Assembly (NCBI GenBank): GCA_044370375.1
Contig: JBILVQ010000001.1
Location: 1 to 64,000, forward strand
DNA: 64,000 nucleotides
Reading direction: 5' to 3'
Origin: JBILVQ01 sp044370375
GTDB taxonomy: Bacteria; Bacteroidota; Bacteroidia; UBA4408
The notes under the pieces are model-generated. The model had not been told where the DNA came from. It ran no database searches and saw only the letters and a list, made by a program, of their open reading frames with translations. Below, piece by piece: positions 18,901 to 25,554 of the stretch. The position numbers and the translations under genes were made by a program. Position 1 is the first letter of the stretch. Every line of letters starts with the position of its first letter.

Positions 18901-21136
18901 CACCATGAATTGTACCAATTGTTCCTCTGTTGCCAACTATGTTTGGAGCAATGGTGCAACAGGTGATTCATTGGTTGTTGATAGTTCAGGCACTTATACA
19001 GTTTCCATTGTCAATGGCTTGAACTGTTCTGCAACTTCACAACCCGTTACCGTGATTGTGAATTTGTTGCCACAAATTCCTGCATTTGCCGATACTACTC
19101 AATGTGGAGGTAGCATCACTTTGGATGCCGGAAATCCAGGTGCTACTTATCTTTGGTCGAATGGTCAAACTACACAAACCATTGTGGTTTCATCAACTTC
19201 CGCCAATGTTTTTGTAGCCATTACCAACTCCTGCGGTACCGTTTCCTCTGATACGGTAGATGTAACCATTAACGCTATTCCGGTGTTTGACCTTGGTGGT
19301 CCATACGATATTTGTAATGGTGGCTCGGTTACGCTTGATCCGGGAATTGCTGGTTTAACGTATGATTGGAGTACTTCAGAAACCACACAAAGCATCTCTG
19401 TTAGCACAGCAGGTAATGTGATTCTGACTGTTACAAATCCTTTGACCGGATGTAACTTTACCGATACCGCGGTTGTTAACGTTAACTTCCCTCCGGTTGT
19501 AAATTTAGGACCAGACATTGTACAGTGTGGAGGAACGGTAATTTTAGATGCACAGAACCCGGGCTCAACTTATTTGTGGTCAAGTGGCGAAACAACACAA
19601 ACCCTTTCCTTGACAGGTACTCAGGTAACCACTGTTTCGGTTACTGTTACCAATACATGCGGAACTACTGTTAGTTTGCCAATTACGGTAGATATTCGCC
19701 CTGCACCAAGTCCTGCCTTTATTGTGGCCGGTGGTCCAACCACTCTTTGTGAAGGAGATTCTGTAGAATTATTCGCCAGCCCCGGAACATCCTATATATG
19801 GGCACCGGGTGGTGAAACAACCAATTCCATCACGGTTGGTGTTTCGGGCACTTATGGAGTAACGGTTATTGATGGAAATGGTTGTCCGTCCATCGCACCT
19901 GCTGTAGTGGTGGATGTATTGCCATTGCCTGGTGTACCAGCTATTATTACTGCAAACGGACCAACGACCTTTTGCCTTGGCGGTTCCGTTACTTTGAGTT
20001 CAGCTAGCTTAACAGGAAATACCTGGTTGCCATCCGGTAATACGAATAATGCCATAACCGTATTCAATGGCGGCCCTGTAGTATTAGTTGTTACTGCACC
20101 AAATGGATGTTCTTCGGTTTCTGATACGGTGGATGTAATTGTAAATTTCCCACCTCCAGCCTTTGTTGTTGTTAATGGAAATCCTAATCTGTGTTTAGGG
20201 GATTCATTGGTGTTAACAGCAAACAATGGTCAAGGCTTTACCTACTTATGGTCACCCGGTGGACAAACAAGCCCGTCCATTTCGGTTGCTGCGGCTGGAG
20301 ACTACACTGTAACAGTAACTGATACGAATAATTGTTCTTCTACCTCCATTGCAACCAATGTGGTTTCGATAACTCCACCTCCTATTCCGGTAATTAGTTC
20401 CTCAGGGGCTTTGGCTTGCTTTACAGGAAGTGTAACACTTTCTGCAAGTGGTCAGGGCGACTTTGTTTGGTCTAACGGTCTTGTTGGGTCAGTGGTAGAG
20501 GTAAATCAACCGGGAGATTATTTTGTGACGGTAACCAACACATTCTCTTGTTCATCGGTATCAGATACCATAACCCTAGTTCCTTCCAAGGATATGAGTG
20601 TTACATTGAGTAGTCCGGTTTATGAAAGCAACCAGAAAAATATTCGTTGTTTCGAAGGATCGGATGGGGTAATTGAAGCCAAAGTAGAAGGTGGTTACGA
20701 ACCATTTACCTACGCTTGGTCTAATGGAGCCACCACAGCCAAAATTGAAGGGGTTAAAGGAGGGAATATTGATTACGTGGTAACGGTAACAGATGCCTAT
20801 GGTTGTACAGCAACCCAAACTATTCAACTTACCACTCCGGAAAATCCTTTGGAACAGACGCCTCAGGGCTTCTCGCCTGATGGTAATGGAGTTAACGATA
20901 AGTTTATCATTCCAGGAATTGAGTCTTATTCAAATGTAAAGATTTGGATTTATAATCGTTGGGGCAATGAACTGTATCAGGTAAATGGAACTTACAATAC
21001 AGAAAATGCTTGGGATGGAACCGGACCCAACGGAAGCCAGTTACCTGATGGAACTTACTTCATGGTACTTGAAGCAGAATCACCTGAATGTGGCACCATT
21101 GCTACACAACGTTACATTGAACTTAGAAGGAAATAA
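9929..21136 (+). CDS. Giant T9SS type B surface adhesin with Ig-like repeats
   Basis: This is a 3735-residue secreted protein. After an N-terminal signal region (hydrophobic residues 17-34) comes a parallel beta-helix domain (about 41-387). It opens with PGSLRAAILAAN and closes with DQRGIVR...FDIGAVEYSG, the pattern of choice-of-anchor Q/polymorphic outer-membrane-like domains. About 40 Ig-like repeats of 70-80 residues follow, each with a Cys near its start (xFCxGxSVTLTS or QCGGTVTLDAG), a LWSTGETTQTI core and a second Cys (NGCS or ACG), probably one disulfide per repeat. Residues about 2835-3001 are a non-repeat insert. Near the C terminus is a SprB-type repeat, then a CHU_C/gliding-motility-type T9SS sorting domain (GFSPDGNGVNDKF...IYNRWGNELY). 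Type B sorting proteins are often handled by a PorP/SprF partner, and one is encoded next. A role in adhesion or gliding is inferred, not shown. Confidence 0.9.
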   Translation: MMNFNLKCIAKEKFILKSVISCFLWAFAFSALLLSPRTAGATVFNVNTLVDGGPGSLRAAILAANNDGTATAGAPHIINLTGLSGTLTLDSALRNVENHITFNGPSNNSLTIRRNPTAPTFSVFLIKPFSTPNIVVRMNNLVVTEGNSLTGGGIYVEASTLVINQCRIFRNFSSNGLGGGICINDAEVEINNSTIDNNRNLAGLGGGIYMNLGSLLMNNCTVFGNRASIGGGIDKADIGAMVINNCTFTRDTADDIGGGIYNDFGVFELNNSIVTGNLGVNGGNDIVQGVFSTFGHNLIGNINGVVFFGNQTGNTGAGVNASFVLNQTLANNSGPTPTCVLVPCSPAIDNGTSNAYPLPISSATDQRGIVRSNFGTAFDIGAVEYSGPISSDVSRCGPGQVTITAFAGTAYLWYDAPVGGNLLGFGANFNVSINTSTTIYLADFFNGCESTTRIPVNVTILPLAPQPTITPLGSTTFCDGGSLVLESSTDPTYVSFDWEPGTGTGQTFQVTSAGSYTVTVVDLNGCSATSNPVLVTVNPNPVPVITSSGSLNLCSGTTVTLVSSIPSGNLWNTGETNDSLVVNTAGSYFTVVTDANGCSGQSNTIVINAVPVPQTPVISASGPTTFCTGGSVTLTSSSATGNLWGPNGETTQSIVVNTSGTYFLTVSDGNNCVSDTAFVTVVVNSLPQVTVSPAGPVNICQGSSTVLTSSQPTGNVWSDNSTGNTLTVSAAGSYFVTFTDGNGCSAVSNTVVVNTTNAPTPPVITANGPLTFCDGNSVVLTSNIAANILWSTGETTQSITVVNSGSYTVSVTVNGCSSTSQPVNVTVTPGPVAAVITPSGPITFCAGSSVTLTSDIASGILWSTGESTQSIVVNASGSYTVSVTDGSGCTTESLPVVVTVNPLPTTPVITPSGPTTFCFGQSVTLTSSSATGNVWSTGETTQSIVVSSTQVITLTVTDNNLCSSTSLPLSITVNPLPQTPTITPGGNPTFCLGESITLTSSPAVSYSWSPSVGTSQTITVIASGSYTVTITDINGCTATSNPFAVNVNQPTPVSITGDNTFCQGSTANLSASAGVSWLWSTGQTTQNISVAQSGSYTVEIIDANGCASVSAPFVVTELLTPNPVVNPAGPIQACSNETVVLTSSFGSGNVWSNGETTQSINVTSSGSYFTVITGNNGCIGTSNIVEVIILPAPTAPVVTSSGSTNICTGSSVTLTSDVATNIIWNTGETTPSINVSLSGSYFVTVTAPNGCSSSSIPVTVVVDLPPAAPLLPSPVSQCGGIVTLDAGAVNAGTSYLWSTGETTQTIAVNVSGNYFVTLTNNCGSVNSNTAVVTILPVPVAPIITANGPTTFCQGGSVDLTSDVASNILWNNGSNAQTISVNQTGNYFVVFTDANGCTAASNGIDVIVDIPLLAPVLPTNISQCGGGLVLDAGFFGGSTSYLWSTGETTQTITVNATGTYSVEVTNACGTVTSNLADITIIPLPPAPVITANGPTTFCQGGSVTLTSSALSNNLWSNGETTQSILVNQSGNYSVTIAGVNGCSSSSNTITVIVDIPPVASNLGGPYVQCGGTVTLDAGNSGGSTTFLWSNGETTQTINVATSGNYQVVITNSCGSVTSTVALVTIEPVPPVPSILPNGPATFCQGGQVTLTASVDPSVVSLLWSTSETSNSISVATTGSYTVTAFSANGCSATSLPTIVTVDFPPVAPNLGGPYNQCGGTVFLEANFFGGSTTYLWSNGETTQSILAATSGNYSVTITNSCGSVTSAPATVIINPLPTTPLISASGPTNFCQGGSVDLSVIFDPSVTSVLWSTGETTNTITVSTGGSYFVTVFGANNCSSTSAPINVNVNTLPVSPVLPASISQCGGSVTLDAGPVQPGSVYAWSNGESTQTITVTASGNYFVTIINACGTALSNVSQVEILQAPPAPLVTASGPTTFCQGASVDLTASFSNNIIWNTGETTQTISVSQSGNYFVVFTAANGCTSSSIPVTVIVDLPPVAPVLPPSITQCGGSVTLDAGSLGGSTSYLWSNGATTSSITVTVSGSYSVLVSNSCGTVLSNVSVVTIEPLPPAPVVTAGGPTTFCQGGSVTLNSDVSTGIVWSNGSTDPSIVVSQSGNYFVSVISANGCSNSSNIVTVIVDVPPTAPNLGGPYVQCGGQLTLSAGILGGSTTYLWSNGETTPSISVNQSGNYSVVVTNSCGSVTSTTANVTINPLPTTPTIQANGPISFCEGSSVDLTAIVDNTVLGLTWNTGETTNTITVDTSGAYFVTVFGANNCSASSLPVTVSVDTLPTAPDLGGPITQCGGTVTLDAGFFGGSTNYLWSNGETTQTIVVTSSGLYSVAISNSCGSVISNPVVINIETPPATPVIVPSGPLDICLGSSVDLTINPDPTVVAVLWSTGETTNTITVSSAQAIFVTVTDANGCSSISLTVNVNVDNPPVAVVLPDTVDQCGGTVTLDAGLIPSGSTYLWSTGETTQTIVVANSGVFNVSVINSCGTALSNDVVVNLLAAPPIPTITASGPTTFCVGDSVGLTVSNDPLVTSILWSTGETTPTIFASTPNALTVTVSYANGCSSSSLPTSIVVQNPPVAAVLGGPFTQCGGTLTLDAGVIPPGSVYAWSNSETTQTITVSQSGNYFVTISNSCGSITSDTADVIINQLPNTPLITSSGPTTFCIGDSVVLTSSNPNNNLWSNGLTTQSITVDTAGTFTVSVVSAPGCSATSNPITIVVQNPLVAVNLGGDVNECGSNVVLNAGNPGSTYTWTDLTGNNILSPTQSVTLVNSGFVFVVVENACNSVTSDTITVTINASPATPVINVTGSLTFCEGDSVLLVASGGSSVDLINNGDFSSGANGFVSDYNFSNNLIPEATYNVGPDASVFHPSFNGSGNNGGNFLVVNGSSTPGQSVWSQTVSVQPGASYDIGLFLSSMVAGNPGEIQLRVDGIDVGAVMNCPGSINTWVPFTQTWTAGVSPFANLSLHSMSSTSGGNDFGVDDITMNCTNCSSVANYVWSNGATGDSLVVDSSGTYTVSIVNGLNCSATSQPVTVIVNLLPQIPAFADTTQCGGSITLDAGNPGATYLWSNGQTTQTIVVSSTSANVFVAITNSCGTVSSDTVDVTINAIPVFDLGGPYDICNGGSVTLDPGIAGLTYDWSTSETTQSISVSTAGNVILTVTNPLTGCNFTDTAVVNVNFPPVVNLGPDIVQCGGTVILDAQNPGSTYLWSSGETTQTLSLTGTQVTTVSVTVTNTCGTTVSLPITVDIRPAPSPAFIVAGGPTTLCEGDSVELFASPGTSYIWAPGGETTNSITVGVSGTYGVTVIDGNGCPSIAPAVVVDVLPLPGVPAIITANGPTTFCLGGSVTLSSASLTGNTWLPSGNTNNAITVFNGGPVVLVVTAPNGCSSVSDTVDVIVNFPPPAFVVVNGNPNLCLGDSLVLTANNGQGFTYLWSPGGQTSPSISVAAAGDYTVTVTDTNNCSSTSIATNVVSITPPPIPVISSSGALACFTGSVTLSASGQGDFVWSNGLVGSVVEVNQPGDYFVTVTNTFSCSSVSDTITLVPSKDMSVTLSSPVYESNQKNIRCFEGSDGVIEAKVEGGYEPFTYAWSNGATTAKIEGVKGGNIDYVVTVTDAYGCTATQTIQLTTPENPLEQTPQGFSPDGNGVNDKFIIPGIESYSNVKIWIYNRWGNELYQVNGTYNTENAWDGTGPNGSQLPDGTYFMVLEAESPECGTIATQRYIELRRK
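13540..18400 (+). repeat. Higher-order dimeric repeat within adhesin gene
   Basis: In this part of the adhesin gene two repeat types alternate strictly: type A (GPTTFCQGGSVTLTS) and type B (QCGGTVTLDAG). A-type starts fall near 13.98, 14.41, 14.85, 15.29, 15.73, 16.17 and 16.61 kb, and B-type starts near 13.76, 14.19, 14.63, 15.07, 15.51, 15.95, 16.38 and 16.83 kb. The dimer period is therefore about 435-445 bp (about 146 residues). Upstream (11.3-13.5 kb) only A-like units occur. Confidence 0.75.
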
Positions 21137-21180
21137 TCAGAATGAAAAGGAAAATGCAGCAACACAATAAATATCTTTTC

Positions 21181-22104
21181 ATGAAAAGGATAGCAGCACT
21201 AATTGCAGTCTTGATGCTTACCTCAGGGGCACTAAAAGCTCAGCAGGATATCATGATAAGCCAATATATGTTTAACGGATTATTTTTGAATCCTGCCTAT
21301 GCCGGTTCGCATAAATACATGGGAGCAAGTTTGCTTCACAGGCGTCAGTGGGTAAATTTCCCTGGGGCACCTGTTACCAGTATTTTTGCAATCGACGGGC
21401 CTTTGGCCAACAGAAGAATGGGCTGGGGAATGATGGTGGCAACAGAGAAAATTGGAGCTACCAGCCAAACAGATTTATTTGGTAATTATTCCTACAACAT
21501 TCCATTAGCGAAAGGAAAACTTTCTTTTGGTTTAAGAGCAGGAGGGTCATTGGTAACCGCAAATCTGGCACAGTTAAAAACTGTAGAAAGCGGAGATGAG
21601 GCTTTTGCAACCAATATCCGTTCAAAGTTCCTTCCCAAATTTGGTGCAGGGGTTTATTATTATGCTAAGATGTTCTATGCAGGTATCTCTGTTCCAACGC
21701 TGGTTGCTTACGACTCAAAAAGGGACTTTAGTTTCGATGTTTCAAAATCTTCAAGTGTAAGAAATCATACCTTCTTAACAGCGGGCTATGTATTTGTCGT
21801 TAATCCAATGGTTAAACTAAAGCCTTCGGTTTTGGTGAAATATCAGCCGGCAGCTCCTGTACAGGCAGATATTAACCTTAATGTTTTGTTAAACGATGTA
21901 CTATGGCTGGGAAGTTCTTTCCGCACAGGTGAATCTATTGTAGGTTTGGTTGAATATCAAATTAATCCAATGTTCAGAGTGGGTTATGCCTTTGATTACA
22001 ACCTAACACAAATTCGTAAATTCTCAGCAGGTTCACACGAAATTATGCTTGGAATTGATTTTGGCCGTGATATTCTGAAAACCAAGAACCCTCGATTCTT
22101 TTAA
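21181..22104 (+). CDS. PorP/SprF family T9SS-associated outer-membrane protein
   Basis: This 307-residue protein has a clear signal peptide (MKRIAALIAVLMLTSGALKA) and the family opening QQDIMISQYMFNG.FLNPAYAGS, followed by HRRQWVNFPGAP. The rest alternates amphipathic strands of an outer-membrane beta-barrel and ends in an aromatic residue (RFF). The ATG at 21181 places the signal peptide at the N terminus; an ATG at 21142 would add 13 residues. Established knowledge: SprF is needed for surface display of SprB in Flavobacterium, and PorP of Porphyromonas binds PorE. Lying 44 bp after the type B adhesin gene and 15 bp before the PorE-like gene, it is probably the adhesin's dedicated partner. 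Confidence 0.92.
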   Translation: MKRIAALIAVLMLTSGALKAQQDIMISQYMFNGLFLNPAYAGSHKYMGASLLHRRQWVNFPGAPVTSIFAIDGPLANRRMGWGMMVATEKIGATSQTDLFGNYSYNIPLAKGKLSFGLRAGGSLVTANLAQLKTVESGDEAFATNIRSKFLPKFGAGVYYYAKMFYAGISVPTLVAYDSKRDFSFDVSKSSSVRNHTFLTAGYVFVVNPMVKLKPSVLVKYQPAAPVQADINLNVLLNDVLWLGSSFRTGESIVGLVEYQINPMFRVGYAFDYNLTQIRKFSAGSHEIMLGIDFGRDILKTKNPRFF

Positions 22105-22119
22105 TTTTTGAAATCTGAC

Positions 22120-24033
22120 ATGAAATTCCCACTTCCAAGAACGATTCTCCTTGCTGCCATTCTCCTGCTTTCTTTGTCAGGATGTACCAGATACTACATT
22201 AGCCAGGGGAACAAAAATTTTGATGCACTTGCTTATTATAAAGCTGCACAGTTTTACGAAAAAGCTGTGGCCAAAAAGCAAGACCCGAAAGCATTAACCA
22301 ATCTTGCCGTTTGCTATCGTTCTATGAACGAATACAAAAAAGCAGAGGATACTTATGCAAAAGTTGTTGCACTTCCGGGTGTAGATCCAATGCATACTTT
22401 GTCGTACGCAAAGGTTTTAATGAACAATGGAAAAACCGAACAAGCTGCTGAACAGTTAAAGAATTATCTAAAGCTAAAGCCAACTGACTCCAGTGCTGAA
22501 ATGCTTTTACGTTCTTTAAATGAGCGCAATACCATGATGAAGGATACCACCCAATGGTCTTTGACCGCGGTAAAAATGGGAGGTATTCAAGAGTTTTTTA
22601 GTCCGGTTAGATATAAGGATGGTTATATTTTTTCTGCCACCGGTGAGGCTTCTAAAACAGAGGCCAATCCATCAACAGGAAAAGGTTATTACGATTTGTA
22701 TTTTGTAAAGCAAGATGCTTCAGGCAATTTTGGTACGCCTGCTAAATTAGAAGGTCATATCAATGGTAAATTACATGATGGGATGGCTGCTGTGGTACCG
22801 GGAGGAAATGAACTTTATTATACCACCACCAATGATGAAGGACTGAACGAGGAGGAACGATACGAAAAAGTAATCGGTTTAAAAATTCAGAAGGATGTAA
22901 TGAAAGACGGAAAGTGGGAGAAAGCCGAAGATTTTCCGCACAACAGCGGGGATTATTCTACAGGACATCCTACACTCACCTATGATGGTAAAACCATGTA
23001 TTTTATTTCGGATAAACCGGGAGGTAGCGGAGGCACTGATATATATTCTACCAAATTGGTAAATGGTGCATGGTCTGCTCCTGAAAATTTGGGTTCATTG
23101 ATTAATACTCCTGAAAATGAAATGTTTCCGTATGTGGACAGTTTAGGCAATTTGTATTTTTCAAGTTTCGGTCATAAAACCATGGGCGGCTTGGATGTAT
23201 TTGTTTGCAAAAACGAAATGGGAAAACTCTCTCCACCGGTGAACCTTAACTATCCATTGAACTCAAGTAAGGATGACTTTAGTTTCTCTATTGACAATAA
23301 CGGAACCCGTGGTTTAGTTTCTTCCAATCGTTCAGGAACAGATAAAATTTATTCCTTTACAAAGAACCCGGCAAAAATTGAAGTAACCGGAACCGTAAGC
23401 AGCAAAGTTGATGGCAAGCCATTGGCCAATGTTAAAATTGATATTTCAGATAAAATGGGTGGTTCAACGGTAACGGTTTATACCGATGAAGCAGGGAATT
23501 ACAAGGCTGTTTTGGAGTCGGAAAAGGAATTTGAATTTTCAGTATCCAAAGACGGATATTTTGCGCAAACTGCAACGGTAAGTACAAAAGGAAAGAAAGA
23601 CAACCTAAAACAGGATTTTGTGTTGGATGAGTTGGTAATTGATAAGCCTGTGGTAATTGACCAAAGCGAAGATCCCAACAAACCAAGACCTATTTTCTTT
23701 GACTTCGATAAATGGGATATCAGGCCTGATGCTTACGAAAATCTGAACAAATTAGTGAAGCTGTTGAAGGATAATCCGAAGGTTAATATTGAACTAAGTT
23801 CGCACACCGATTGTAGAGGAACTGATTCTTACAATCAGAAACTATCTGAAAGAAGAGCCAAGTCAACTGCCAAATATCTTACGGAAAAGGGTATCAAATC
23901 CAAGAGAATCAAGTCAAAAGGTTACGGTGAAAGAAAATTGGTGAATAAATGTGCTGATGGAGTACCGTGTTCAACTGAGGAGCATCAGGAAAACAGAAGA
24001 ACCGAATTCAAAGTAATCAGTGTTGACAAATAA
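22120..24033 (+). CDS. PorE-like OmpA-family lipoprotein (TPR, WD40/PD40, CRD, OmpA)
   Basis: This 637-residue lipoprotein has a lipobox LSLSGC (Cys22). TPR-like helices cover about 29-140, PD40/WD40 propeller repeats about 150-420 (for example TMYFISDKPGGSGGTDIY and LYFSSFGHKTMGGLDVF), a carboxypeptidase-regulatory-like domain about 425-510, and an OmpA C-terminal domain about 525-637 (FDFDKWDIRPDAYENL, SHTDCRGTDSYN, RIKSKGYGE). This domain order is that of PorE of Porphyromonas gingivalis, which links the T9SS outer-membrane ring to peptidoglycan through PorP. The ATG at 22120 is preferred to a TTG at 22108 because it gives a standard lipoprotein leader. It could be a second, adhesin-specific PorE rather than the core T9SS copy. 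Confidence 0.9.
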   Translation: MKFPLPRTILLAAILLLSLSGCTRYYISQGNKNFDALAYYKAAQFYEKAVAKKQDPKALTNLAVCYRSMNEYKKAEDTYAKVVALPGVDPMHTLSYAKVLMNNGKTEQAAEQLKNYLKLKPTDSSAEMLLRSLNERNTMMKDTTQWSLTAVKMGGIQEFFSPVRYKDGYIFSATGEASKTEANPSTGKGYYDLYFVKQDASGNFGTPAKLEGHINGKLHDGMAAVVPGGNELYYTTTNDEGLNEEERYEKVIGLKIQKDVMKDGKWEKAEDFPHNSGDYSTGHPTLTYDGKTMYFISDKPGGSGGTDIYSTKLVNGAWSAPENLGSLINTPENEMFPYVDSLGNLYFSSFGHKTMGGLDVFVCKNEMGKLSPPVNLNYPLNSSKDDFSFSIDNNGTRGLVSSNRSGTDKIYSFTKNPAKIEVTGTVSSKVDGKPLANVKIDISDKMGGSTVTVYTDEAGNYKAVLESEKEFEFSVSKDGYFAQTATVSTKGKKDNLKQDFVLDELVIDKPVVIDQSEDPNKPRPIFFDFDKWDIRPDAYENLNKLVKLLKDNPKVNIELSSHTDCRGTDSYNQKLSERRAKSTAKYLTEKGIKSKRIKSKGYGERKLVNKCADGVPCSTEEHQENRRTEFKVISVDK

Positions 24034-24154
24034 GGGCAACAGCTGTTTAGGTTTTCTTTGACCGGTTTTGTTGCGGATTGTGTTATCTTTACACAGAAAT
24101 TGCGAAGGGACTGCAATGGTTTAATGTTCATCTAATTTAACTTGAATTATTGTC

Positions 24155-24871
24155 ATGATAAAAAGGAAAGATCAAGCACATGTGGATTGTCATCATTGTG
24201 ACTCAAGATTCAAATCTGTTTTTTGCGACCTCGCCTCTGAGGAATTGGAGGCCTTAAACAACCATAAATCTTGTTCCCAGATTAAAAAAGGACAGGTGAT
24301 TTTTAATGAAGGATTTCACCCGCATGGAATTTATTGCGTTAACAGTGGGAAAATCAAGGTTTCTCAAATGGGCGATGCAGGTCGCGAGCACATTGTACGT
24401 CTTGCAAAGGATGGCGATATTTTAGGTTATCGTGCGGTTTTGAGTGGTGATAAATATTCTTGTTCAGCAATTGCTTTAGATGACTGTAATATTTGTTTTG
24501 TGCCCAAGGAAGTATTTTTGGGTATGGTACAAAGAGATGTTTCGCTTTCAATGAGCATGATGCGATTGCTCTCCGACAACCTAAAGCAAGCCGAAACGAG
24601 AATAACCGAAATGGCCCAGAAACCGGTGCGTGAAAGATTGGCTGAATCCATATTGTTCCTGAAAGAAACTTATGGCTATGAAACCGGTACCAACATTCTT
24701 AATGTAACCATGTCGCGGGAGGAGCTTGCCAACATGACAGGAACGGCAACCGAAACCGCCATACGATTACTTTCGGAGTTAAAATCCGATGGAATTATTG
24801 AGCTAACAGGAAAGAAAATTGGCATATTAGACCATTCTAAACTGGTTAAAACCGCCAACTTGTTTGATTAG
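24155..24871 (+). CDS. Crp/Fnr family regulator with N-terminal cysteine cluster
   Basis: This 238-residue regulator has a cyclic-nucleotide-type beta-roll (about residues 40-150), a dimer helix and a winged helix-turn-helix (about 165-235; SREELANMTGTATETAIRLL). Cysteines 12, 15, 24 and 40 lie before the beta-roll and C103, C111 and C114 within it. The N-terminal CxxC-N8-C array recalls FNR-type iron-sulfur sensors, though the spacing differs from E. coli FNR. cAMP-binding arginine motifs are not evident. Ten bases after its stop is an FNR-type palindrome in front of a hemerythrin/RIC-like gene, so it may control that operon in response to oxygen or nitric oxide (inference). Confidence 0.88.
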   Translation: MIKRKDQAHVDCHHCDSRFKSVFCDLASEELEALNNHKSCSQIKKGQVIFNEGFHPHGIYCVNSGKIKVSQMGDAGREHIVRLAKDGDILGYRAVLSGDKYSCSAIALDDCNICFVPKEVFLGMVQRDVSLSMSMMRLLSDNLKQAETRITEMAQKPVRERLAESILFLKETYGYETGTNILNVTMSREELANMTGTATETAIRLLSELKSDGIIELTGKKIGILDHSKLVKTANLFD

Positions 24872-24879
24872 CACTGTTT

Positions 24880-24899
24880 AACATGATAAAAATCATGTT
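24880..24899. promoter_or_regulatory. FNR-type operator palindrome
   Basis: AACATGAT (24880-24887), AAAA, ATCATGTT (24892-24899) form a perfect dyad whose core TGAT-N4-ATCA equals that of the FNR consensus TTGAT-N4-ATCAA. Its centre is about 65 bp before the start of transcription predicted from TAAGTTTG at 24941-24948, near the usual class I activator position. It lies directly downstream of the Crp/Fnr gene. Confidence 0.6.
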
Positions 24900-24940
24900 T
24901 TCTATTGACCCTTATCATTCTAATCATTTATAATTGAAGC

Positions 24941-24948
24941 TAAGTTTG
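24941..24948 (+). promoter_or_regulatory. -7 element for hemerythrin-usp operon
   Basis: TAAGTTTG matches TAnnTTTG. No TTG is found 19-21 nt upstream, which fits a promoter that depends on an activator bound at 24880-24899. The ATG follows 18 bp later. Confidence 0.5.
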
Positions 24949-24966
24949 CTGAGATTAATTCAGTAA

Positions 24967-25527
24967 ATGCCTACCGATTATTTGTTTCATACCACCCAAT
25001 TAAAACCTGATGGATTAACCCTGTATCAGGCCGAACGCCATCATGCAGAAACCCGTGTAGTGTTAAACCTATTGGGAAAAACCATGGAGCGCTTGGTTAC
25101 AACTGAGAATTTGCCCGTCCTTTGGCCTGAATTATATGATCGATTTTTAATACTGGCCGATACCATTGAAAACAACCAAAGAAAGGAGGAAACTATTTTC
25201 TTTCCCTTTGTGGCGAAAATGCTTTCTATTCTTCAAGGCAATAAATCAGTTGATTTTCCGCTGCAAACAATGGTTAAAAAACCCATTGATCTAATGAGAA
25301 AGGAACATGAAAGGGTTAGAAAAATTATGGATGAAATAAGAGACCTTACAGATAATTATTCTTTGAAATCAGTCAGTTCTTTCGAAGGGAAACTATGTCT
25401 TTCAGAATTATTCGTCCTTCATCAAAACCTCGAAAAGCATTTTTACCTTGAAGAAAACATTCTGTTTGAACAAGTTTTTTTTCTCGAAAATAAATTAAAC
25501 GAAGCTAATCCGGGTTTTTTTCGATAA
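24967..25527 (+). CDS. Hemerythrin-domain protein, RIC (ScdA/YtfE)-like
   Basis: This 186-residue helical protein has the spaced ligand set of a di-iron hemerythrin fold: H25/H26 and E28, E74/E75 in RKEETIFFPF, H114-E115 in KEHERV, H152, H158 and E162/E163 in LHQNLEKHFYLEENILF. The HE..LH..L..H...E.ILF pattern is that of RIC proteins (ScdA, YtfE, DnrN), which act in repair of iron-sulfur centres damaged by nitric oxide or oxidants. The short ScdA_N domain seen in many RIC proteins is missing. The gene is first in an operon with a universal stress protein and a small unknown protein, behind an FNR-type palindrome. An oxygen-handling hemerythrin is an alternative. Confidence 0.78.
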   Translation: MPTDYLFHTTQLKPDGLTLYQAERHHAETRVVLNLLGKTMERLVTTENLPVLWPELYDRFLILADTIENNQRKEETIFFPFVAKMLSILQGNKSVDFPLQTMVKKPIDLMRKEHERVRKIMDEIRDLTDNYSLKSVSSFEGKLCLSELFVLHQNLEKHFYLEENILFEQVFFLENKLNEANPGFFR

Positions 25528-25554
25528 TATTGTTAAGCCCAAATGCAAATCAAC

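Noticed and set aside
13429..20226. Many minus-strand open frames inside the adhesin gene
   Set aside because: They arise from the repeated Thr/Ser/Val codons, look alike in repeat after repeat, and lack starts, spacing or protein features of real genes.
9929..21136. Tandem repeats considered as a CRISPR-like or intergenic repeat array
   Set aside because: The repeats are in one continuous reading frame, vary in sequence and encode Ig-like units.
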